A DNA stretch of 64,000 nt from an uncultured Psychroserpens sp. (GTDB lineage Bacteria > Bacteroidota > Bacteroidia > Flavobacteriales > Flavobacteriaceae): positions 461,346 to 525,345 of the forward strand of contig NZ_CANMVN010000002.1 of NCBI RefSeq assembly GCF_947501425.1, given 5' to 3'. This document shows positions 39,537 through 49,338 of the stretch, piece after piece. The notes under the pieces were generated by a model, which was not told the origin of the DNA, searched no databases, and worked only from the letters and a program-made list of their open reading frames with translations. Each line of letters begins with the position of its first letter. Positions within the stretch are counted from its first letter, which is position 1. Position numbers and translations under genes: made by a program.

Positions 39537-40946
39537 TTATTCAATTAAAAGTGAATATACCTCAGCCACAGAGGTTGTGCCGTTACGAATAAGATTTATT
39601 GCATTTGTTTTAAGGCTATTTATACCTTCAGCATGCATGTAATCATCTATCTCAAGACGATTATTTCTTATGTGTTCTATTAATGCTTTTTTTATTGGTA
39701 TGATCTCATATATTGCCTTTCTTCCATTATAACCTGTATAGTAGCATTCATCGCAACCTACTGCTACAAACTGTGTTTTTAAATTTTGAGGAATTTCAAA
39801 TTGATCTGGAAAATCTGACTGTTGAATCAATTTTTCAGTTTTACAGTTTGAACATAGTTGTCTAACTAGCCGTTGAGCGACACTAACATTTAAAGTATTG
39901 GCTATTAAAAAAGTAGGAATGTCCATATCAATTAGCCGTGAGATAGTTGCCCATGCAGAGTTTGTGTGAATTGTAGATAGCACCAAATGACCAGTAAGAG
40001 CAGCTCTAATTGCCATATTAGCAGTTTTGGCATCTCTAATTTCTCCAACCATAATAACATCCGGATCTTGTCTCAAGAACGTTCGGAGTGTACTTGAAAA
40101 ATCTAAACCAATATTTTCTTTCAATTGAACTTGATTTACACCTTCTAATGTATACTCAATAGGATCTTCAATAGTTAATATATTAGTTCTTTCATCATTT
40201 AACAGCTTTAAAGTCGCATATAATGTTGTGGTCTTTCCCGAACCTGTCGGCCCAGAAATCAATACAATTCCATTTGGTTTTTTTATGGCTTCTTTATAAG
40301 TGTTCAATTCTGAATTTGTGAATCCTAAATCTTCCAATTGAATGTGGTCTGCGTCTTTACTTAAAATACGAAGTACCATTTTTTCACCATGCAACGTAGG
40401 TAATGATGAGACTCTAATGTCAAAATCTTCAGCATCAGAATGTATGGTAATACGACCATCTTGTGGTAAACGTTTTTCTGAAATATCTAAACCTCCTTTA
40501 ATTTTTAGCTTGTTTATGATTACTGGATATTGATCAGATTCGATAATGAAATACTCTTTCAATTTACCATCTAGCCTCAAGCGAACTCTACACCGTTCTT
40601 CATAGATTTCAAAATGAATATCACTACTCCCAATATGCTTAGCAGTTGCCAACAACTTTTCTAAAAAATCAGAAGAATAATTAAAATGTTCAGCATGTGT
40701 TTGATCCCTTTTCCTGAAATTTGATGCTAAGTATTGCTTGATATTAGATTCTGTTTCAGACAATAAAATGATCTCTTTTCCAAATACAATTTGTAATTCT
40801 TGTTTCAGAGTAGGGCTAACATTGTATGTTTTAAAGGTCCAAACATCACCTTGCACACCAACAGGTATGATATTATAGTGATAAGCTTGTTCACTACTAA
40901 TAAGTTGCTTTAAATGAATTGGTATTTTAAAATCTTCTTTTACCAT
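39537..40946 (-). CDS. GspE/PilB-type secretion ATPase
   Basis: The cytoplasmic AAA+-like ATPase that powers pseudopilus assembly. The ATG at 40946 (MVKEDFKIPIHL) is preferred; it lies 2 bases after the stop of the prepilin peptidase gene, while an earlier ATG would add 34 atypical residues. It has an N1E-like start, the Walker A GPTGSGKTTTLYAT (about residues 233-246), ILTIEDPIEYTLEG, the Asp/His box region VGEIRDAKTANMAIRAALTG and STIHTN. A zinc-binding tetracysteine, as in GspE, sits near the C-terminus (LCSNCKTEK and GCDECYYTGYNG). The order matches a GspE/PilB export ATPase, not the retraction ATPase PilT. Confidence 0.93.
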   Translation of the reverse strand: MVKEDFKIPIHLKQLISSEQAYHYNIIPVGVQGDVWTFKTYNVSPTLKQELQIVFGKEIILLSETESNIKQYLASNFRKRDQTHAEHFNYSSDFLEKLLATAKHIGSSDIHFEIYEERCRVRLRLDGKLKEYFIIESDQYPVIINKLKIKGGLDISEKRLPQDGRITIHSDAEDFDIRVSSLPTLHGEKMVLRILSKDADHIQLEDLGFTNSELNTYKEAIKKPNGIVLISGPTGSGKTTTLYATLKLLNDERTNILTIEDPIEYTLEGVNQVQLKENIGLDFSSTLRTFLRQDPDVIMVGEIRDAKTANMAIRAALTGHLVLSTIHTNSAWATISRLIDMDIPTFLIANTLNVSVAQRLVRQLCSNCKTEKLIQQSDFPDQFEIPQNLKTQFVAVGCDECYYTGYNGRKAIYEIIPIKKALIEHIRNNRLEIDDYMHAEGINSLKTNAINLIRNGTTSVAEVYSLLIE

Positions 40947-40948
40947 GA

Positions 40949-41428
40949 TTATAAAACGTATAAAGATGATGTGAGTCCAATCCAATCTGACACATAGATA
41001 ATGGCAAAAAACAAACTCATATATCCAGCTAGTGGAACAGATTGACACTTAGAATAGTGTTTCAATACGAGATGCATCAATAAAGAGAATAACAATGAAA
41101 ACACAAATACAATTAAAAATGATATGGTTGAAAAAGAGAAGATCAAGGCTAAAAACAATAAGACATCACCTAAACCGAATACCTCTTGAAAATTCGACTT
41201 CAACTTCAGTTTTGAATACAAAAAAACAATCAAAAGCAATGTAGAGATGAATATGAAATTCATTCCTATGGACACATAAAACAATTCAGGTAACGTGCTG
41301 TTATAGAATAAAATAGCACTACAAAATCCAAAGAACGGAAACAAGAACCAATACACCTGACGCTCCCTAAAATCCTGATAAAAGATCAAGCTGAAACTAC
41401 TTATTAATATGATTTTTAAAATTACCAT
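40949..41428 (-). CDS. Prepilin peptidase (A24), peptidase domain only
   Basis: A 159-residue integral membrane aspartic protease that cleaves class III prepilin leaders. The two catalytic Asp regions are visible: FYQDFRERQVYW near the N-terminus and FGLGDVLLFLA in the middle, which corresponds to GxGD. About six membrane helices are present. The N-terminal methyltransferase domain and zinc Cys motifs of GspO/PilD are missing, so it may cleave without methylating, as in archaeal-type or TadV-like enzymes. Its start overlaps the pseudopilin stop by one base. Confidence 0.85.
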   Translation of the reverse strand: MVILKIILISSFSLIFYQDFRERQVYWFLFPFFGFCSAILFYNSTLPELFYVSIGMNFIFISTLLLIVFLYSKLKLKSNFQEVFGLGDVLLFLALIFSFSTISFLIVFVFSLLFSLLMHLVLKHYSKCQSVPLAGYMSLFFAIIYVSDWIGLTSSLYVL

Positions 41429-41841
41429 TAGTCTTTTACAATTTGTTTTGGAATACCATTTTCATTGATCTCCCATACGTTAAAAATTCCATCACCATCA
41501 AAGTCTGTAATGGCAGTAGCTCTTGCTATAAAATTTGTATTATCGGCTTGTATCACCTCATAAACATAGTTAGCACTTCCGTTGTCTTTAACCGTCTTTG
41601 GTGCTTCAAAATCTATATCGTCCAGATCATGAGCATATTTAGAATACAGGTAGCGATGTGTTGTTTGGTTATTATAGATATACTTAAGCTGCATTTGCGC
41701 CTCTATACTCTTAGCTTTGACGACTAAGGGCATTAAATTGGGTAACGCTATAAGCATAAAAACACCAATAATGAGCAATACAATTAACACCTCCTGTAAG
41801 CTAAAGGCTTTCATTTTCAGTTTCTTTTTATTCCATTTCAT
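41428..41841 (-). CDS. GspG-like major pseudopilin
   Basis: A pseudopilin that probably forms the pseudopilus shaft. The start chosen is the Met at 41841 (MKWNKKKLKMKA leader); Met codons at 41865 (inside the regulator gene) and 41814 are alternatives. The leader is basic and ends in Ala, and processing would fall in KMKA|FSLQEVLIVLLIIGV with Glu at +5. A long helix follows, then a β-rich region with TDFDGDGIFNVWEIN, which could be a Ca2+-binding loop as in GspG. Ala at -1 replaces the usual Gly. It is the second gene of the left wing, after the regulator. Confidence 0.8.
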   Translation of the reverse strand: MKWNKKKLKMKAFSLQEVLIVLLIIGVFMLIALPNLMPLVVKAKSIEAQMQLKYIYNNQTTHRYLYSKYAHDLDDIDFEAPKTVKDNGSANYVYEVIQADNTNFIARATAITDFDGDGIFNVWEINENGIPKQIVKD

Positions 41842-41851
41842 AATGTGTAGT

Positions 41852-42529
41852 TTATATAAAGCCATGTTGTTCTGCTTTTAAAATCAAACTTCTATCAGAT
41901 TCATTTTCTACTGAAAAAAGCGCCTTTAAGTTTCGTTTTCTGAGTTCAATTGCACTTTTAGACAATGGAATAACATTAGGCAAGTACTTCATCGTTGTTC
42001 CTAACGAAAGGTGATATAGTAATTGACGATCTATCTTATCTAAGCTGAAATCGTTGGCTATATGTATCCGAATTAATTTTAAAATAGCTCTACTATAGTA
42101 AGGAGCGTGATGCAATACTGAAGACAACGCTTTTATTAATTCGTCGAAATCAATATCACTTCGTATGAGCAGACCATCTGGATTTAAGGATTTTAAAATA
42201 TTATGGATCTTATAATTATTGTTGCATGAGGTGAGCACAATAACTTTTGCATTTGGAAAATTGGCCTTAAGACCAGCTCCTATATCTTCACAACAATCTA
42301 ATACCTCATCATTATACATATTAATATTAGTATCTAATACAATCAGATCGAATGGAGTGGTATTAAAAGCTTCATTAATTTCCTTTAACGCAGTGTCATA
42401 ATCTGTTACAGACTTAATGTTACAATAACTTATATCGAAGGATTGACTGATCTCATGCAATGCTCTTGTTACAATCCTAATAATCAAAGGCTCGTCTTCT
42501 GCAATAAGGACATTTAAGGTATTACTCAT
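41852..42529 (-). CDS. Response regulator 1, NarL/FixJ-like (heads the left secretion wing)
   Basis: A 225-residue regulator with an N-terminal receiver (1-125) and a C-terminal LuxR-like helix-turn-helix region (about 155-200, LDKIDRQLLYHLSLGTTMKY, then SKSAIELRKRNLKALF). The phosphoacceptor Asp66 (FDLIVLDTNIN), the acidic pair Glu11/Asp12 and Thr100 are present. The switch Lys is replaced by Arg123 (GLLIRSD). No histidine kinase is in the window. It is the first gene of the left operon and its start lies about 91 bases from an operator-like dyad. Its paralogue at 58760 has the opposite defect. Confidence 0.85.
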   Translation of the reverse strand: MSNTLNVLIAEDEPLIIRIVTRALHEISQSFDISYCNIKSVTDYDTALKEINEAFNTTPFDLIVLDTNINMYNDEVLDCCEDIGAGLKANFPNAKVIVLTSCNNNYKIHNILKSLNPDGLLIRSDIDFDELIKALSSVLHHAPYYSRAILKLIRIHIANDFSLDKIDRQLLYHLSLGTTMKYLPNVIPLSKSAIELRKRNLKALFSVENESDRSLILKAEQHGFI

Positions 42530-42806
42530 AGTTAACGTGTTATGTGATTTTAAAAAGTGGTTATCAAATTAACTAGTGCTAAAGTAGATATCACTTAAGG
42601 ATTAGTGCTAGGGCGAAACCTTAGTTTTTCTAAGCGAAAACCTCAGTTATATGTCTAGACCCATCTCTAATTTTACCATCAATTGTATCGATTATTTTAA
42701 AATCATGGTAGGGTCACCATTAATAGACCTTATCACCTTCTACTTTTTTTTTTAGGTCTTTAATTGTAATAGTCGGTGAAGTGTTAACTATTAAAATCAC
42801 ATTTCA
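42530..42806. other. Divergent control region of left wing and RHS cassette 1
   Basis: 277 bases without a gene. It holds operator copy 1 and elements repeated before RHS cassette 2: the 14-base CATCTCTAATTTTA (42662-42675) and the 19-base GTGTTAACTATTAAAATCA (42781-42799) just before the start codon. I found no exact TAnnTTTG element on either strand, so both promoters may depend on an activator. Confidence 0.6.
42608..42648 (-). promoter_or_regulatory. Operator-like dyad, copy 1
   Basis: The core CTTAG-TTTTT-CTAAG lies at 42620-42634, with flanks (CTAGGG to the left, CCTCAGTT to the right). The element matches copies 2 and 4 over about 33 bases, reversed relative to copies 3 and 4. It lies 91 bases from response regulator 1 and 173 bases from RHS protein A1. 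Confidence 0.65.
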
Positions 42807-45800
42807 ATGAAACATTATTCATCCACATTTTTCAGATTGTTTTTATTCCTGATACCTGTAAGTATATGGGCTCAGGAATTACCAGAAATTGTTCCACCCT
42901 CTCCTGAGGCAGCTGCTTTAGGGAATTTTGTGGACGTTCCTATTTCGCACTACACAGGCTTACCGAATATTTCAGTGCCTATTTATACCATCAAACAAAA
43001 AGGCATAAGTATCCCAATACAACTGAGCTACCACGCCAGAGGTGTTAAGGTTGCAGAAGTTGCACCAAGAACAGGTATGGGCTGGTCCTTACAATATGGT
43101 GGTAGTGTCACCCGACAGGTGAGAGGTAAAAGTGATGAGTTTTCTATAAACGGTTATTTAAATAATGGAAGTGCTTTCACCGATTATGCTAGTGACCAAG
43201 ATGTAAGAGCATCGGTACATGGCATCGAGACCAATTATCCAGATTACGATTTCTATCCTGACCAATTCAATTTCAGTGCAGGAAGTATCAGTGGTAAATT
43301 CATACTGGACTATACCACAGGAGATCCTATCATCCAAAGCTTTGATGATGTTAAAATAGAATACTCAATGGGTGGAGGAAGTAATTCAGTTGCTCCCTCT
43401 GGCATTAATGGCTTCGTCATCACAGACTCTGATGGTACCAAATATTACTTCGGAAAAACAAAACAAGGTAACCGGTTTGCTGGTGATTACCAAGATTCGG
43501 GTGGAATGTCTGTCTACTTTAATGGAGATGTAGTACTCGATTATTCTGAAGCTATCGACAGGTACTACAGTTCGTGGAAATTAGTGGAAATAGAAACCAT
43601 TTATGGCGAAAAGATCAATTACTACTACGAAGGCGAACATGGTGTTAATAGTGCTAGTCATTACTACAGAAAAGCCTATGATAAACATACAGCTCCACAA
43701 GGGTCTAATGTAGTAAATACTGCTGCTGGAATGAATGATATAACTACGATGCATACCAGATTATCTTTAGTTAGAAACTATGAAAAGCAGTTAAAGAAAA
43801 TAACCTTTAATAACGAGAGAGATAGTATCATTTTTACAAAATCTCAAAACTGGAGACAGGATTTTGAGGGGTTCTCTTTAGATAAGATCTCTATCTATCA
43901 TAAAGCCCAGCACATCAAATCCTACCATTTAAACTATACGTACACCACAAGTACAGATACCTCTAACTTATTGTGGTATTACAATGACCCTGGCAATAGT
44001 AATTTCACCAGATCCTGGAGTAGAATGTTTTTAAGTAGCGTACAGGAAGAAGGTGCTAATGGTGTTACCAAACCGCCATACACTTTTACCTATGACTCTA
44101 CAGTTTTACCAAGCACCTATTCATCCCGACAGGATTATTGGGGCTATTACAATGCTGCACCTAATAACGGTCCATTTACCAGAATGTTTACCTATGGAAT
44201 GTATGAGCCTGACAGACGTGTTAATATTGATGCTTCTGAAGCTGGATTACTAAAAGAAATTCAATATCCTACTGGTGGAAAAACACTACTGACTTATGAA
44301 CATAATATTGGTAAAGTCCCCGAAGAATTTAATTCGGTCATTGTGCCAAATATTAATCCTGGATCTGTTGATGAAACTACTATAGAACTCACTAAATCAG
44401 ATTTCTCATTCAATCAAGGATTATATACACCTTACACCTTGCAACTGCCTTCAGGGACTCCAGTAACATATAGTATAGAATGCTTTCATTTACAAGATAT
44501 AAACAATCCATTACCCGAAGGTGTCAATTGCTTGTTCTATTTTACAGTTAATGGTGGAGAAATTAGTTTGGATCAACCTACAACCATATATACAGGAACA
44601 GATACCAGTGCTACGATTCAAGTGTTCCCAATTAATCATCCGGAAATTCCAAGTAATCAGCATTTAGACAATATTTACAATTTTAGAATTGTCATTGATT
44701 ATGATACACCAGATCAAAGAACCAATTTATATGGTCCTGGAAAGCGTATCAAACGTATCGATAATATCGATCTTTTAGGAAACACAATAACTAAAGAGTA
44801 CGAATACAAGTATAGCGTTGTTGATCCTACTAATGGCAATGTCAGCTATAAAGATAGTGGCGCAATTATAGGGCTGCCATCTTACCTTAATACCTCTCCT
44901 GGATTTGCACCTAATTATTTTACTACTGTTACCGATTATAATGATGCTGGTGCTATGTTCGGAAGTTTTCAACCAAATACTATAGGCTATTCTGGTGTCA
45001 TAGAATATTTAGGCACTAAGTATGATAACGTTGGAAAAACCGAATACACGTTCACTAATATAGGAGATACAGGAGGCGACTACTTCAAATTCCCATATCA
45101 TCCTCCTACTGATAATGAGTGGCTACGTGGGAAAAACGTAAGAACCAAAGTATTCAAAAATGAAAATAACAACTATACGCTTGTTAAAGAAATTTACAAT
45201 AAATATTTATATGGAGGGACTGAATATGCATCAGACTTTGAGTATGCAGGATTACTAAATCCAGATTTTGAATTTACACCTCAAGCCATCTATCTGGATT
45301 GGGAACAAAATACGAACGAAGAACCTGATTGGATAGAAAATGATAAACCTGCAGGTTACGTAAACGACCGCACTTTATTCAAACTACCTTTATATATGTT
45401 GCAAAGAATGCCTGTAGGAGATCCAAATATTAACCCCGTTACTTTCCATCCTGGTTATCGAATATATCATTTAACAGGAGGAACTCAGCATCTTTTGAGA
45501 ACCACAGAAAAAGACTATTTAGATAATGGTACGCTGGAGAAGACCACAACTTACGGTTATAATTATGATGAGCATTACCAAACAAAAACGGTAACCTCAG
45601 TGACAAGTGATGGTAAAGATGTCAAACAAGAATTCCATTATCCACAGGATCTGCTTAATGCATATACGCCCACAGAAAATGGTATAGTACAGAACTTAAT
45701 TGATCAAAATAGAATAGCGCCTTTAGAAACAAAAACGTTTAAAGATACTGATGGAGATGGACTCATTGATACCAATGAAGTCATGAATAGTTCAAGAACA

Positions 45801-46313
45801 AAATACGATTGGCTTGATGGCGTATTAGAACCCTCTCTTATTCAAACGGCTAAAGGCACCAACCCTCTTGAAAATCGTATCCGATTTAAAAAGTATGATG
45901 CTGATGGTAACATTCTTCACGTCTCCAGAGAAGATGGTATGGACATCTGCTATATCTATGGATACGATAAAAGCTTACCTGTAGCCAAGATTGAAAATGC
46001 AACCTACAGTCAGGTGGCAGGATTCGTAAATAGTATTCAAAATGCATCAGATTTTGATACCTCTAGTTGTATGAGTTCTCAAGCGTGTAACGAAAACACC
46101 CTTAGAAATGCACAAAATAATTTGCGACAAGCATTACCGCTAGCCATGGTCACCACTTATACCTATGATCCGCTAATTGGTGTCACTTCTATGACTGACC
46201 CTAAAGGCTATACCGTGTACTACGAGTATGATGATTTACACAGACTGGTTAGAGTCAAAGATCAGGATGGAAAGATACTCAGCGAAAACAAGTATCACTA
46301 CCTATTGGATTAA
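42807..46313 (+). CDS. Secreted YD-repeat protein A1 of RHS cassette 1
   Basis: A 1168-residue exported protein. A signal peptide (to VSIWAQ, about residue 23) precedes LPEIVPPSPEAAALGNF and YHARGVKVAEVAPRTGMGWS, the start of a large β-rich scaffold typical of Bacteroidota RHS/YD-repeat proteins. The last 170 residues hold YD-like repeats (TYTYDPLIGVTSMTDPKGYT, YYEYDDLHRLVRVKDQDGK). It ends without a toxin tip. Protein B1 follows after 25 bases, so A and B probably make two halves of one RHS shell. The last about 490 bases are nearly identical to A2; the rest has diverged. No type IX C-terminal sorting domain was found. Confidence 0.85.
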   Translation: MKHYSSTFFRLFLFLIPVSIWAQELPEIVPPSPEAAALGNFVDVPISHYTGLPNISVPIYTIKQKGISIPIQLSYHARGVKVAEVAPRTGMGWSLQYGGSVTRQVRGKSDEFSINGYLNNGSAFTDYASDQDVRASVHGIETNYPDYDFYPDQFNFSAGSISGKFILDYTTGDPIIQSFDDVKIEYSMGGGSNSVAPSGINGFVITDSDGTKYYFGKTKQGNRFAGDYQDSGGMSVYFNGDVVLDYSEAIDRYYSSWKLVEIETIYGEKINYYYEGEHGVNSASHYYRKAYDKHTAPQGSNVVNTAAGMNDITTMHTRLSLVRNYEKQLKKITFNNERDSIIFTKSQNWRQDFEGFSLDKISIYHKAQHIKSYHLNYTYTTSTDTSNLLWYYNDPGNSNFTRSWSRMFLSSVQEEGANGVTKPPYTFTYDSTVLPSTYSSRQDYWGYYNAAPNNGPFTRMFTYGMYEPDRRVNIDASEAGLLKEIQYPTGGKTLLTYEHNIGKVPEEFNSVIVPNINPGSVDETTIELTKSDFSFNQGLYTPYTLQLPSGTPVTYSIECFHLQDINNPLPEGVNCLFYFTVNGGEISLDQPTTIYTGTDTSATIQVFPINHPEIPSNQHLDNIYNFRIVIDYDTPDQRTNLYGPGKRIKRIDNIDLLGNTITKEYEYKYSVVDPTNGNVSYKDSGAIIGLPSYLNTSPGFAPNYFTTVTDYNDAGAMFGSFQPNTIGYSGVIEYLGTKYDNVGKTEYTFTNIGDTGGDYFKFPYHPPTDNEWLRGKNVRTKVFKNENNNYTLVKEIYNKYLYGGTEYASDFEYAGLLNPDFEFTPQAIYLDWEQNTNEEPDWIENDKPAGYVNDRTLFKLPLYMLQRMPVGDPNINPVTFHPGYRIYHLTGGTQHLLRTTEKDYLDNGTLEKTTTYGYNYDEHYQTKTVTSVTSDGKDVKQEFHYPQDLLNAYTPTENGIVQNLIDQNRIAPLETKTFKDTDGDGLIDTNEVMNSSRTKYDWLDGVLEPSLIQTAKGTNPLENRIRFKKYDADGNILHVSREDGMDICYIYGYDKSLPVAKIENATYSQVAGFVNSIQNASDFDTSSCMSSQACNENTLRNAQNNLRQALPLAMVTTYTYDPLIGVTSMTDPKGYTVYYEYDDLHRLVRVKDQDGKILSENKYHYLLD

Positions 46314-49300
46314 TTAATAATTACAAATCAAAAGCATTATGAAATATCATATAAACACAGCACTCGTAAAACTAAGCTTTGGGTTACTTCTTTGTATGGC
46401 CTTTAGTAGTTTTAGCTATGCACAAAATCTTACCGGACCATCTCCTGTCGACATAGGTAGTACACATACCTACACCTACGATGATGGAAACAACAGACCA
46501 AATCACTCATGGTATATCAATGGTGGTACACTTGTATCTTCCAGCTCCTCAGGAACTGTATACTCAGCCGTGATTCAGTGGACAAGCCTTGGTAACAAGA
46601 GTATATTATTCCTCGGGAAAAAGAACAGCATCCTTGGTAGTTTACCAGTAATCGTTGAAGAGGCTGCACCACCGCCGCCTGTAGCAACTGAGCTCAACTA
46701 CATCCATAACTTCACACCTCGTGTGGCGACTACTAATATCAATGCACTTGGTAGTTCTCAGAAAGTAGAATCTATTACGTACTTTGATGGACTAGGAAGA
46801 CCTGCGCAGCAAATTGCCATTAGAGGTGGCGGGAACAGTGAGGACATCATCACTCATATTGGATATGACGACTTTGGGCGAAAAACCAAAGACTATCTGC
46901 CTTACAGTTCTTCAACTAATATTAGCGACTATAGAACCGATGCATTACCTGCAACACTGTCTTATTACGATGACAGTAGCTATGAAGAAGACTTTCCAGG
47001 AATGAGCCTTGCTGATATCAATCCCTATTCGGAAAAAGAACTTGAAGATTCACCTCTTGGCAGAGTATTTAAGCAAGCTGCTCCAGGAAAAGATTGGAAA
47101 CTTGGCAATGGTCATGAAATTGAAATGGACTATCTCACTAATTCGTCTTCTGAAGTCCGCCATTATGAAGTCACACTTAGTGTTGGTAATAACACCTACT
47201 CACCAAGTTTAGTACTCAATACATCTTCTAATAATAATTACGGATATTACAATGAAAACGAACTCTCTAAAAGTGTAGTCAAAGATGAAAACCATGATGG
47301 GAGTAACACTAAAGATCATACCACAGAGGAGTTTACCAACAAACAAGGTCAAGTGGTTTTAAAACGCACCTATAATAATAATGTCGCTCATGACACCTAT
47401 TATGTCTATGATAGTTTTGGGAATCTCACCTATGTCTTACCTCCAAAAGCAGAAGCACAAGCTAATGCACCAAATAGTACTGAACTCAATGAACTGTGTT
47501 ATCAGTACATCTATGATCAGCGTAATCGTCTGGTAGAAAAAAAGATTCCAGGTAAAGATTGGGAATGGATTGTGTATAATGAACTCGATCTACCTGTACT
47601 CACACAAGATGCGAATCTTCGTGAGCAAGACAAGTGGCTCTTTACCAAATACGATGTCTTTGGTAGAGTGGCTTATACTGGTGTGATCATTGCAGAGATT
47701 GATAGAATCAAAGCACAGAAAGCTGCAGATGTGGCCAAACTATTATGGGTAACAAAAACAGGTAAGCCTTACACTATTGCTGGCACTACGGTGTTTTATG
47801 AAGATGACAGTTTCGTCTTTCCAGAGTTTGGAATAGAGGAGCTCTATACCATCAGCTATTATGACGGTTATAAATTTGATATCGGAGAAGGGGTTGCTCA
47901 ATCTGCCTATGGCGTCACACCACTCTCTAAGCCTAAAGGATTAGCTACTGGAAGTAAAGTGAGAGTTTTAGACACAGAGGATTGGATCACAACCGTAACC
48001 TATTACGATGACAAATCAAATCCAATATATGTTTATAGTCATAATGCCTATTTAAATACTACCGACCAAATCAAAAGTAAGATGTCATTTGATGGGAGAG
48101 CTTTAGAAACAACATCATCACATAAAAGAGATGGCTTTGAAGAGATCTCTACTGTAGATCGATTTGAATATGATCATACTAACAGACTAATTGCTCATGT
48201 TCAAAATGTCAATGAAGCCAATCAAAATGAATTGATTACTCATAATCATTATGACGATTTGGGACAACTCGTTCGTAAAGGTGTTGGTGGTAAAACAAGT
48301 GCTCCCTCAAGATTACAAGATGTGGACTATAATTATAACATTAGAGGGTGGCTCAAGACCATTAACGATCCTGATAATTTAGGTAATGATCTGTTTGCGT
48401 TTGGTATTAACTACAATACTATTGATTATCATACAAATGCTGACAAAAAGCTATTTAATGGTAATATTTCTGAAACACTATGGAAAACCGCTAATGATGA
48501 TGTATTGAGAGCCTACAAATACGAGTATGATGCGCTTAACAGAATCATAAATGGGAAAAGTATCAATACCTCTAATCCTACTGAAAACAACAAGCATAAT
48601 CTCAAGCTAGTTGAGTACGATAAAAACGGAAATATTACAACACTAAGACGTAGTGGTTATGGGAATACCAACAATTACATTGAGTATATGGATCACCTGA
48701 CCTACACCTACGATGGAGGTAATAAGCTAATTGACGTCTTAGAAGAAGGACACCATCACATTGGTTTTGCAGATAATATCAGTCAGCAAAATGGAGATTA
48801 TAATTACGATGCTAATGGTAATATGATCGTAGATCGAAATAAAGGGATAGAACGTATTGATTACAACCACTTAAACTTACCAACGCGCGTGATTTTACCT
48901 CAAGGAGATATTCGTTATATTTATGATGCCACTGGAGCAAAACTTAAGAAAATCATAAAAGAAGAGGAACATACTGAATATGCAGGGAATTATATCTATG
49001 AAAATGGAAAGTTTAAATTCTTCTCACAGCCTGAAGGTTATGCTGAACCTGAAAAAGATGAGTTTAGATATGTGTATCAATACAAAGACCATTTAAGTAA
49101 TATCCGTTTGGCTTATTCTGATTTTAATGGTGATGGTAGTATTGATGATAAAGACGAAATTACCGAAGAAAATAATTACTATCCGTTTGGTATGAAACAT
49201 GATGGCTATAATACCAACATCAATGGTGTAGATCACAAATACGGATTTGGTGCTAAGGAAGAACAAGATGAACTAGGACTAGGATGGATTGATATTACAG

Positions 49301-49338
49301 CACGTAATTACGATCCAGCGCTTGGACGTTGGATGAAT
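45822..49338 (+). repeat. Homogenised RHS block, copy 1 (partner at 53974-57490)
   Basis: A direct repeat of 3517 bases displaced by 8152. It covers the end of A, the identical 25-base A-B gap and the B core, and stops at GGATGAAT just before the tip. Only about four differences were seen in the first 500 bases. Confidence 0.9.

Noticed and set aside
35634..41841. Left wing as a classical type IV pilus
   Set aside because: No PilT-like retraction ATPase is present, and the PilM/PilN fusion and GspG-like pilin point to a type II-like system instead.
46814..47212. Open frames inside RHS B1 that recur at the same place in B2 (54966-55364), which could look like conserved overlapping genes
   Set aside because: They recur only because the 3.5-kb block is duplicated nearly unchanged; the B frame explains the conservation.
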